Shown: one piece after another, positions 6,512 to 12,503 of the stretch | How positions within the stretch are numbered: position 1 is the stretch's first letter | How the letters are laid out: each line of letters starts with the position of its first letter | Origin: Eubacteriales bacterium | GTDB lineage: Bacteria; Bacillota_A; Clostridia; Christensenellales; Aristaeellaceae | DNA: 12,503 bases | NCBI GenBank assembly: GCA_029974855.1 | Contig: JARKQO010000225.1 | Location: 1 to 12,503, forward strand | Reading direction: 5' to 3' | Made by a program: the position numbers and the translations under genes | The notes under the pieces: generated by a model | Database searches by the model: none | What the model was told of the DNA's origin: nothing | Seen by the model: only the letters and a program-made list of their open reading frames with translations

Positions 6512-8125
6512 ATGAAAAAGGTACTTTCTACCCTGCTGGCAACCGTGATGCTGCTGGGGCTGCTGTCGGCCCTGTCCGGCGCTGTCGCGGAGAGCCCGGA
6601 GATTGTGGACGGCCGGTTTGCCGAAACCCGCCAGATCACCGTTGAGGTCTACGAGCGCTCCAACCCCGGCAGTACCCCTGCGGAGGACAACTTCTATACC
6701 AACTTTATCAAGGAGGGCATGCTGCGGGACCACAACGTGGAAGTGACCTTCATGCCCGTGGGCCGCTGGACGGAGGACGCGGACATCAACAACCTGCTGG
6801 CCGCCGGCACCGCCCCCGACGTCTGCGTTACCTACAACTACCCGGCCATCCTGTCCTATGCCAACATGGGCGGCATCATCGACCTGGCTCCCCTGCTGGA
6901 GGAGCATAAGGACCTGCTGCCCAACCTCTGGGCCCTGCTGGGCGAGAACAACCTCTACTGGAACAAGGACCCCGAGAAGGGCACCATCTGGGCCATTGAG
7001 GCGCTTCTGAAAAACAACCAGCGCATCAATACCTTTGTGCGCGAGGATTGGCTCAAGGCCCTGGGCCTTGCGGAGCCCACCACCCTGGAGGAGTTCGAGG
7101 CCATGCTCCATGCCTTCAAGGACAACGCCGAGCTGCTGCTGGGCGAAAACGCCTCCCAGATGATTCCCTTCTCCACCAGCTATGACGTGGGCTGGCGCGG
7201 GGATCACCTGCTCACCTCCTTCGTGCCCAGCGACGTGACGGACAAAGAGTTCTATATCCGCGGCTTTGACGACAGGCACCTCCTGTACCCCAACTACAAG
7301 GAGGGCGTGCGCAAGCTGAACGAGTGGTACAACGCGGGCCTCATGTGGAACGACTTTGCCCTCTATGGCGCCGGTGACAAGACTGAGGACAACCTCATGA
7401 AGAGCGGCTTTGTGGGCGCGTTCATCCACAACTGGGATTACCCCTACCGCGACGGCGAGGAGGGCATCCACTACAACCTGCAGACCGGCGTGGGTCCGGA
7501 AGCCGCCTTCATCGCGGTGGAGCCCTTCCAAAACGACGCGGGCGAGCACCGGAAATTCCTGAGCAACCCCATCGACCGGAAGGTCTTCCTCCCCGCCACC
7601 AACGACGAGCCTTTGGCTTCCCTGCTGTACCTGGACTGGATCTCCACCTTTGAGAACCGGTACTTCCTCCAGTTCGGCGAGGAGGGCGTGACCCACGAGA
7701 TCACCCCGGAGGGCACCATCAAGACCCTGGCCGTCACCGGCGAGAAGGTCATGAACTCCCCCATGAACATCGACTATACCATCACCATCAACGGCCGCGA
7801 CGCGGGCAACCCGGAAGCCACCGCCAAGGCCACCGCCTTGGGCTATGGCGGCGTGGATTCCCGGTTCGTTGAAAAGGCCTTCGCCGCCTCGGTGAACGAC
7901 GGGTATATCGTGGCCCACTACAACTGCGGCGCGATCAAATCCGAAGAGGGCATGGATACCCCCCTGAAGGAAAAGCGGGACGCGCTGTTTGCCCAGGCCG
8001 TTACGGCCCCGGCGGACCAGTTTGACGCCATCTGGGACGCGGGCATGGCGGACTACCTGGCCTCCGGCGGACAGGCCATTATTGATGAGCGGACCGCCGC
8101 CTTTGACAAGTACTACGGCGAGTAA
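6512..8125 (+). CDS. lplA: Extracellular oligosaccharide-binding protein, LplA type
   Basis: 537 aa. Residues 1-26 form a signal peptide: KK, a hydrophobic core (LLATVMLLGLLSALSG), then AVA before ES, a good signal peptidase I site. There is no cysteine near the cleavage point, so the usual lipobox of Gram-positive binding proteins is missing. The mature part looks like a large LplA-type solute-binding protein: LLAAGTAPDVCVTYNYP at about 95-111 is the common 'AGxxPD' region, followed by a segment about being at the ligand edge (GGIIDLAPLLEEH). The length is normal for the LplA class. It should capture oligosaccharides outside the membrane and pass them to the two permeases encoded just upstream; the order permease-permease-binding protein is common. 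Ligand unknown; aldouronic acids are suggested by the aguA gene that follows. How it stays at the cell surface without lipid is an open point. Confidence 0.93.
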   Translation: MKKVLSTLLATVMLLGLLSALSGAVAESPEIVDGRFAETRQITVEVYERSNPGSTPAEDNFYTNFIKEGMLRDHNVEVTFMPVGRWTEDADINNLLAAGTAPDVCVTYNYPAILSYANMGGIIDLAPLLEEHKDLLPNLWALLGENNLYWNKDPEKGTIWAIEALLKNNQRINTFVREDWLKALGLAEPTTLEEFEAMLHAFKDNAELLLGENASQMIPFSTSYDVGWRGDHLLTSFVPSDVTDKEFYIRGFDDRHLLYPNYKEGVRKLNEWYNAGLMWNDFALYGAGDKTEDNLMKSGFVGAFIHNWDYPYRDGEEGIHYNLQTGVGPEAAFIAVEPFQNDAGEHRKFLSNPIDRKVFLPATNDEPLASLLYLDWISTFENRYFLQFGEEGVTHEITPEGTIKTLAVTGEKVMNSPMNIDYTITINGRDAGNPEATAKATALGYGGVDSRFVEKAFAASVNDGYIVAHYNCGAIKSEEGMDTPLKEKRDALFAQAVTAPADQFDAIWDAGMADYLASGGQAIIDERTAAFDKYYGE

Positions 8126-8141
8126 GCCTCCCTCTTGACCC

Positions 8142-8174
8142 GGCTCCCGGGCGAGGACCTCCTTCCCGGGAGCC
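8142..8174 (+). other. Strong hairpin after the binding-protein gene
   Basis: GGCTCCCGGG (8142-8151) and CCCGGGAGCC (8165-8174) are perfect reverse complements around a 13-nt loop. No T run follows, so it is more likely an mRNA-stabilising 3' structure or part of a riboregulatory switch than a terminator. The left arm can also pair with 8262-8270. Confidence 0.75.
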
Positions 8175-8263
8175 CCCTATGCAGGGCAGCGGCCCCGCCC
8201 GCGCATATTTTCCCTCTCCTCATAGCCAACCCTATGGGATGATTTGGAGACAGAAATGCGTCC

Positions 8264-8284
8264 GGGAGCCGCTGCTCCTTTTTT
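8264..8284 (+). terminator. Intrinsic terminator just upstream of aguA
   Basis: GGAGC (8265-8269), loop CGCT, GCTCC (8274-8278), then six T residues (8279-8284); a G-T wobble at 8264/8279 can extend the stem. The stem is short but GC-rich and the T run is clear. It would end or reduce transcripts from the transporter operon before aguA. Confidence 0.7.
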
Positions 8285-8318
8285 GCCGCGAAATATACAA
8301 GTGCAAAGGTGATCACCG

Positions 8319-10175
8319 ATGAAGCACGATACGCGCCTATGCTGGCTGCCTTTTTTGGGAGATACGGTGGAAAGCGGCCCGGCCGGCTGCCTGGACATGG
8401 CCCGGGCGGAGCTGAAAACAGGCCTGGCAGCCCTTGGGGTGGATACCCCCGTATCCATTGAAGCAATCCCCGGGGCGGAGGAAGGGTATGAAATCCTTGA
8501 CCGGGATGGAAAAATCACCATCCGGGGCGGAAGGCGCGGCGTTCTGTACGGCGCCTATGCTTTGATGATGCGCCTGGCCGCCGGGCTTTCTCCCCAAACG
8601 GCCTGGACGGAGCCCGCCTGTCCTTTGCGGATGCTGAACCATTGGGACAATATGGACGGAAGCATTGAACGGGGCTATGCGGGAGGTTCCTTTTTCTTTC
8701 GGGACGGACATCTCCGCTACGATGAGCGGCGGCTTTTGCGGTACGGACGCCTGCTGGCCTCTGTGGGCATCAACGTGGTGTCCATCAACAACGTAAACGT
8801 GCAAGCCCCGGCGGATTTGCTGATTACCGAGGCCTATCTGCCCCGGCTTGCCCGGGTGGCGGACCTGCTGCGCCCCTTCGGCATCCGGCTGCTGGTGGCC
8901 GTGGACTATGCCCTTCCCGTCACCTGCGGCCTGGACACCGCCGACCCGGCCGACCCAAAAGTCCAGGCCTGGTGGGACCGCCAGGTATCCTTGGTGTATG
9001 AAGAGATTCCTGATCTGTGCGGGTTTTTGGTGAAGGCGGACAGCGAGTTCCGGCCAGGGCCCCACATGTACCAGCGCAACCACGCCGAGGGCGCGCGGGT
9101 GCTGTCCCGGGCGCTGAAGCCCCACGGCGGCGTGCTGCTGTGGCGCTGCTTTGTTTACAACTGCCGCCAGGACTGGCGCGACGCGAAGACCGACCGGCCC
9201 ATGGCCCCCTACGAGATGTACGCACCCCTGGACGGTCAGTTTGACGACAACGTGATCCTCCAGATCAAATACGGACCCTATGATTTTCAGGTCCGGGAAC
9301 CCGTATCGCCCTTATTTTACGCCATGCCAAAGACCCACAAGTCCATCGAATTGCAGCTGACCCAGGAATACACGGGCCACCAGATCGATCTGTACTACAT
9401 GCCGCCCCAATGGCGGGAAATACAGGGCGCCTTGGGCGAGCATCCGCCACGCTACATCAGCGCGGTCAGCAACCTGGGGGACGCCCCAAACTGGACCGGG
9501 CACGACCTGGCCCAGGCCAACCTGTTCGCCTATGGCCTGTTCGCCTGGCAGGGCAAAGCGGACCCGGCCCTTTGGGCCGGGTGGTGGGCGCGGCTTACCT
9601 TTGGCGGGGACGCCCAGGCCAATGAAACCATCGTGTCCATGCTGCTTAACTCCCGGGAGATCTACGAGCGCTATACCGCGCCCCTGGGCCTGTGCTGGAT
9701 GGTGAACCCCAGCAACCACTACGGCCCAAGCCCCGAAGGCTACGAGTATTCCAGCTGGGGAACCTATATCCGCGCCAACCGCGAGGCCATCGGCGTGGAC
9801 CGCACGGCGGAGGGCACCGGCTTTGCCCTCCAGTACCCCCGGGAGCTGGCCGCCCAATATAACCAGGTGGAAACCTGCCCGGAGCCCCTGCTGCTGTTCT
9901 TCCACCGCCTGCGGTACGACTTCCGGCTGCAAAGCGGCAAAACCTTGGTGCAGCACGTGTACGACACCCACTTTTTGGGGGCGGAGCAGGCGGAGGCGTT
10001 GCTCCATGCGTGGCAAACGCTGAAAGGAAAGGTCCCTGAGGAGGCCTACGCCAACGTGGAGCAGCGCCTTTCACGCCAGGTGAGCAACGCCCGCGAATGG
10101 CGGGATGTGATCAATACCTATTTTTTCCGCTATAGCGGGACCCCGGACGCCCAGGGGCGAAGAATCTATCCGTAA
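8319..10175 (+). CDS. aguA: Alpha-glucuronidase, glycoside hydrolase family 67
   Basis: 618 aa. It removes (4-O-methyl)-alpha-D-glucuronic acid from the non-reducing end of xylo-oligosaccharides (aldouronic acids). Family signatures are plentiful: LNHWDNMDGSIERGYAG at 106-122, GFLVKADSE at 235-243, DGQFDDNVILQIK at 305-317, YDFQVREP at 321-328 and LQLTQEY at 345-351. The expected acid is Glu243 and the expected base pair Asp322/Glu350; these spacings (79 and 107) equal those I recall for the Geobacillus enzyme (Glu285, Asp364, Glu392). No signal peptide, so cytoplasmic. The protein is shorter than the usual 670-690 aa, mostly at the N-terminus. Nothing has been cut off by a misplaced start: an in-frame TGA lies at 8310-8312, and AAAGGTGA (8305-8312) is 6 nt before the ATG. 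A terminator precedes the gene and the AraC gene follows after 54 bp. Confidence 0.96.
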   Translation: MKHDTRLCWLPFLGDTVESGPAGCLDMARAELKTGLAALGVDTPVSIEAIPGAEEGYEILDRDGKITIRGGRRGVLYGAYALMMRLAAGLSPQTAWTEPACPLRMLNHWDNMDGSIERGYAGGSFFFRDGHLRYDERRLLRYGRLLASVGINVVSINNVNVQAPADLLITEAYLPRLARVADLLRPFGIRLLVAVDYALPVTCGLDTADPADPKVQAWWDRQVSLVYEEIPDLCGFLVKADSEFRPGPHMYQRNHAEGARVLSRALKPHGGVLLWRCFVYNCRQDWRDAKTDRPMAPYEMYAPLDGQFDDNVILQIKYGPYDFQVREPVSPLFYAMPKTHKSIELQLTQEYTGHQIDLYYMPPQWREIQGALGEHPPRYISAVSNLGDAPNWTGHDLAQANLFAYGLFAWQGKADPALWAGWWARLTFGGDAQANETIVSMLLNSREIYERYTAPLGLCWMVNPSNHYGPSPEGYEYSSWGTYIRANREAIGVDRTAEGTGFALQYPRELAAQYNQVETCPEPLLLFFHRLRYDFRLQSGKTLVQHVYDTHFLGAEQAEALLHAWQTLKGKVPEEAYANVEQRLSRQVSNAREWRDVINTYFFRYSGTPDAQGRRIYP

Positions 10176-10229
10176 CCGAAAATCCCTTCTTTGGCTTATC
10201 CGCTATGGAAAGGAAGGAAAAGTGGACCG
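10176..10229 (+). promoter_or_regulatory. Short aguA-araC gap with regulator ribosome site
   Basis: No terminator or clear promoter is visible in these 54 bp, so aguA and the regulator gene are probably co-transcribed. AGGAAGG at 10211-10217 is 12 nt from the chosen ATG, rather long. An in-frame TTG at 10191 would add 13 residues (AYPLWKGRKSGP...) translated from the purine-rich leader, which I reject. Confidence 0.5.
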
Positions 10230-11057
10230 ATGGATGAGAAAAGCGCGCAGCCTTCCAGGACATACGACGATATGCTCCCCCATCTGGATTATTTCAGCTA
10301 CCGCAACGCGGACCAATTTTGGGTCATCGTACCGTCGGTGATCGATTTTCACGACATCAGCTATGTGGTGGGCGGCGAGGCCTCCTATGTGGTAGGGGAC
10401 CGTACTTTGATCCTCCGCAAGGGCGATTTGCTGTACATTCCCCCCGGGACCTACCGGGAGGCGCAGCTGACCCAGGCCCAGAGGTTTGAGGTGTACGCCA
10501 TGAACTTTCTGCTGCGGGATACGGGCGGCGGGCCCATTGACCGCCTGCCCTTTGAGCTGGTGACCCCCATCGGCATCCATCCGGAGCTGATTACCTTGCT
10601 GAAATCCCTCTCCACCGCCTGGCTGCTACAGGAGACGGGCTTCCGGCTCATCGTGCGGGCCTATGTGGAGCTGATCATCGGCAAGCTGATGGACCTGGCG
10701 GTGCACAAAAACCCCGTCTCCGTGGCGGACCTTCGCATCCGGCAGGTGATTGAATACATCACCGAGCACTACGACCAGCCCATCCCCCTGGACGAGCTGG
10801 CCGGCCTGGTGCATCTGTCCCCTTCCTATCTCTCCGTGCTGTTCCACCGAAGCATGGGCGTGAAGCTGAGCCATTACATCAACATCATCCGCGTGAACCA
10901 CGCGGAATCGCTGCTGAAAAACAACATGTGCAACGTCACCGAGGCCTCGGAAAACTGCGGCTTTTGCGATGTGTACTACTTCAGCCGCGTATTTACCGAG
11001 ATCAAGGGATACAACCCCAAGAGCATCATCGGGAAGCGGCAGCGGTTTCAGGCCTGA
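10230..11057 (+). CDS. AraC-family transcriptional regulator with cupin sensor domain
   Basis: 275 aa from the ATG at 10230. The N-terminal half (about 35-100) is a cupin-like ligand domain: VVGGEASYVVGDRTLILRKG followed by LLYIPPGTYREA is the typical beta-barrel pattern of sugar-sensing AraC proteins. The C-terminal part (about 171-268) holds two helix-turn-helix units: LDELAGLVHLSPSYLSVLFH and, after the linker IIRVNHAESLL, NVTEASENCGFCDVYYFSRVF. These match the family consensus, including the GFxDxYYFSRVF element. It probably binds a sugar or aldouronic acid and activates this locus; the repeated elements in 4304-4571 are candidate targets (inference). It is a one-component regulator, with no receiver domain, unlike the YesM/YesN systems that often go with LplABC transporters. 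It is probably co-transcribed with aguA, which would give positive feedback. Confidence 0.93.
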   Translation: MDEKSAQPSRTYDDMLPHLDYFSYRNADQFWVIVPSVIDFHDISYVVGGEASYVVGDRTLILRKGDLLYIPPGTYREAQLTQAQRFEVYAMNFLLRDTGGGPIDRLPFELVTPIGIHPELITLLKSLSTAWLLQETGFRLIVRAYVELIIGKLMDLAVHKNPVSVADLRIRQVIEYITEHYDQPIPLDELAGLVHLSPSYLSVLFHRSMGVKLSHYINIIRVNHAESLLKNNMCNVTEASENCGFCDVYYFSRVFTEIKGYNPKSIIGKRQRFQA

Positions 11058-11062
11058 AGCCG
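11043..11062. terminator. Palindrome at the convergent gene junction, possible two-way terminator
   Basis: TTCAGGCCTGAA (11047-11058) is a perfect 12-bp palindrome covering the stop codon of the AraC gene. With one G-T wobble it extends to 20 bp (11043-11062). It sits exactly where two converging transcripts must end, but no T run follows in either direction, so termination by it is unproven. Confidence 0.35.
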
Positions 11063-11064
11063 GG

Positions 11065-12503
11065 CTATGGCAGCCGGTACACCCGGGCCTCATAGGGCCG
11101 CAAAACAGAATTGTGGCTGGTTCTATGCTGAACGCCGCTGTCAGGCCAGGTGGATAGTGTCGCCTCCCCCTGGGGCAGCCCTGTTCTCCGCCTGGGCTTC
11201 TCCGTCAGGTTGCATACCACCAGGAACCGGGAGGCCCCGCTCTCCCGCACATAATCAAAGGCGTCCTTGCGCCGGGGCTCCAGGAACTCCACCGTTCCCC
11301 CCCGCAGGGCTTCCTCCTTCCGGCGCAGGGCGATAAGCTCCTGAGCAAAGCGCCAAACCGAGCCCTCCCGGGCCTTTTGCCTGTCCACCTCAGCCCAGTC
11401 CACCATGGCCCGGGCATGGTCCCGGGTGCCCAACGCAACCTTGGTAAAGGCCTTTTCCGGGGGCATGATCTCCTCCAATTCCCGCAGCTTGTTGACGCTT
11501 TCAATGTCGTCAAACTCATCGGGAGAGGCGATGGGGATGTTCCCCGCGCCGATCTCCGAACCCTGGTACAAAAAGGGTGTGCCCGGCAAGGTGCACTGAA
11601 GGGTCAGCAGCAGCTTCGCCAGGGTTTCCCGGTGCTTGCCACTGGGATCGATCTTGGATACCATCCGGGGATTGTCGTGGTTGTCAAAGAAAATGGCGTT
11701 CTGGCCCTTGTATTCCGCGCTCCAGAGCATCAGATGGCGCTTCAGGTGGAAGGGATCGTAGCGGTAGAGGTCAAAGCGGGCCTTCCCCGGATTCTCCAGA
11801 ATGTCAAAATTGAAGATCATGTCCAGCTCTCCCCTGCTGGGGACGGTGAGCAGTTCCCCCATCTTCATGCCGATGCCCGGGGCCTCCCCCACGGAAAAGG
11901 CCCCGTGGGGCCCGAAGGCCTCCCGGCGAAGCTGGGCCAGGTACTCGTGCAGCCGGGGACCGTAGAAGTAATGCTCCACCCCGGTGAAGCCCATCAGCTT
12001 CCCCACCAGGGGGTTGCCCGGGGGCAGGCCCGGGGCCTTGGAGATGTAGTTGATCACGTCCAGGCGGAACCCGTCCACGCCCCTTAACAGCCAGCGGTTC
12101 ACCATGTGCACGATCCGCTCCCGCAGGCGGGGGTTTTCCCAGTTCAAATCCATCTGCTTGGGGGAGAACAGGTGCAGTCCCCATAGGTCCTGTTCCTCAA
12201 ACCGCCTCCAGGCGCTGCCGGAGAAAAAGGAGGTCCAGTTGTTGGGCGGCTGCTCCCCCTCCCGGAAGAAATAGAAGTCCCGCTCCGGGGCCTCCGGGTC
12301 GTTTAGGGCCGCCTGAAAACAGGCGTGCTCGTCCGAGGTGTGGTTAACCACCAAGTCCATTATCAGCCCCATGCCCCGGTCAAGGACCGCCGTAAGCAGC
12401 GCGTCAAAATCCTCCCTGGTACCGTATCGGGGGTCGATCTTCGCATAGTCACCAATGTCATAGCCGTTGTCGTCGTCCGGGGAAACATAGATGGGGGACC
12501 GCC
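11065..12503 (-). CDS. GH13 oligo-1,6-glucosidase/alpha-glucosidase, 5' end outside window
   Basis: The minus strand is open from the right edge to a TAG at 11067-11065: 478 residues visible. The first (RSPIYVSPDDDNGYDIGDY) already belong to the early barrel, so roughly 40-60 residues are missing. Catalytic blocks of GH13 are all present: LIMDLVVNHTSDEH (region I), GFRLDVINYIS with nucleophile Asp (codon 12060-12058), SVGEAPG with acid/base Glu (11886-11884), FFDNHDNPR with the third Asp (11676-11674). LHLFSPKQMDLNWENP is typical of the oligo-1,6-glucosidase group. Val after the nucleophile favours alpha-1,6 bonds, as in isomaltases, over alpha-1,4; trehalose-6-phosphate hydrolase is another possibility. 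It would hydrolyse short alpha-glucosides in the cytoplasm. It faces the AraC gene with only 7 bp between stops and may belong to a different transcription unit continuing to the right. Confidence 0.93.
   Translation of the reverse strand, partial: RSPIYVSPDDDNGYDIGDYAKIDPRYGTREDFDALLTAVLDRGMGLIMDLVVNHTSDEHACFQAALNDPEAPERDFYFFREGEQPPNNWTSFFSGSAWRRFEEQDLWGLHLFSPKQMDLNWENPRLRERIVHMVNRWLLRGVDGFRLDVINYISKAPGLPPGNPLVGKLMGFTGVEHYFYGPRLHEYLAQLRREAFGPHGAFSVGEAPGIGMKMGELLTVPSRGELDMIFNFDILENPGKARFDLYRYDPFHLKRHLMLWSAEYKGQNAIFFDNHDNPRMVSKIDPSGKHRETLAKLLLTLQCTLPGTPFLYQGSEIGAGNIPIASPDEFDDIESVNKLRELEEIMPPEKAFTKVALGTRDHARAMVDWAEVDRQKAREGSVWRFAQELIALRRKEEALRGGTVEFLEPRRKDAFDYVRESGASRFLVVCNLTEKPRRRTGLPQGEATLSTWPDSGVQHRTSHNSVLRPYEARVYRLP

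Larger units (their letters stand above)
8126..8318 (+). promoter_or_regulatory. aguA leader region with hairpin and terminator
   Basis: 193 bp between the binding-protein stop and aguA. It holds a perfect 10-bp-stem hairpin (8142-8174), an intrinsic terminator (8264-8284) and the aguA ribosome site (8305-8312). I found no convincing promoter, and only 34 nt separate the terminator from the aguA ATG. So aguA either depends on read-through that can be regulated, or on a promoter I could not recognise. Confidence 0.6.

Noticed and set aside
5156..7918. A 920-codon open frame on the minus strand across the permeases and binding protein
   Set aside because: Very low-complexity translation full of Val, Gly, His and Gln, opposite three well-supported genes. 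No motif was recognised, so it is a shadow frame.
8126..8318. Remnant of a lost GH67 N-terminus upstream of aguA
   Set aside because: An in-frame TGA lies just before the ATG, the stretch holds hairpins and a terminator, and the protein begins with a family-like N-terminus (CWLPF). I saw no sign of decayed coding sequence.
10191..10229. TTG start for the AraC regulator
   Set aside because: The added 13 residues come from leader sequence that includes the purine-rich ribosome site; the ATG at 10230 gives a standard length.

Overview
The window looks like a Gram-positive-style carbohydrate utilisation locus from a GC-rich member of the Bacillota, most likely a Clostridia-type, gut or plant-biomass bacterium. 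The reasons are the LplB/YtcP/LplA-type sugar importer with no ATPase gene of its own, strong AAGGAGG-like ribosome sites, an AraC one-component regulator, and cytoplasmic glycosidases that would act on imported oligosaccharides. Species cannot be named from the sequence. No rRNA, tRNA, CRISPR or mobile-element gene was seen.

Layout. On the minus strand at the left are a GH2 beta-galactosidase-type enzyme (4303 to 1118) and, 57 bp downstream, a SASA-family acetylesterase ('sialate O-acetylesterase' type) that runs off the left edge (1060 to 1). A 268-bp divergent control region (4304-4571) separates them from a plus-strand series: permease 1 (4572-5522), permease 2 (5540-6448), solute-binding protein (6512-8125), a 193-bp leader with an intrinsic terminator, a GH67 alpha-glucuronidase (8319-10175) and an AraC regulator (10230-11057). 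Converging on the regulator, 7 bp away, is a minus-strand GH13 oligo-1,6-glucosidase/alpha-glucosidase whose 5' end lies beyond the right edge.

How the genes fit together. GH67 enzymes act on (4-O-methyl)glucuronic acid at the non-reducing end of short xylo-oligosaccharides. LplB-YtcP-LplA followed by aguA resembles the aldouronate utilisation cluster known from Paenibacillus sp. JDR-2. The simplest reading is uptake of acetylated, glucuronic-acid-bearing, possibly galactosylated xylan fragments, followed by cytoplasmic deacetylation, removal of galactose and removal of glucuronate, under control of the AraC protein. No xylanase or xylosidase is in view, so the main chain must be degraded by genes elsewhere. 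The GH13 gene points to a neighbouring alpha-glucan function and may belong to another unit.

The unusual parts are regulatory and structural. A terminator lies directly before aguA, with an upstream segment able to pair with its left arm (a candidate antiterminator). The divergent promoter carries two A-tracts spaced exactly 10 bp apart and a repeated GAATATT...TGCTC element. The binding protein has a signal peptide but no lipobox cysteine, and the GH67 enzyme is compact. All protein families here are known; I did not find evidence of a wholly new system.
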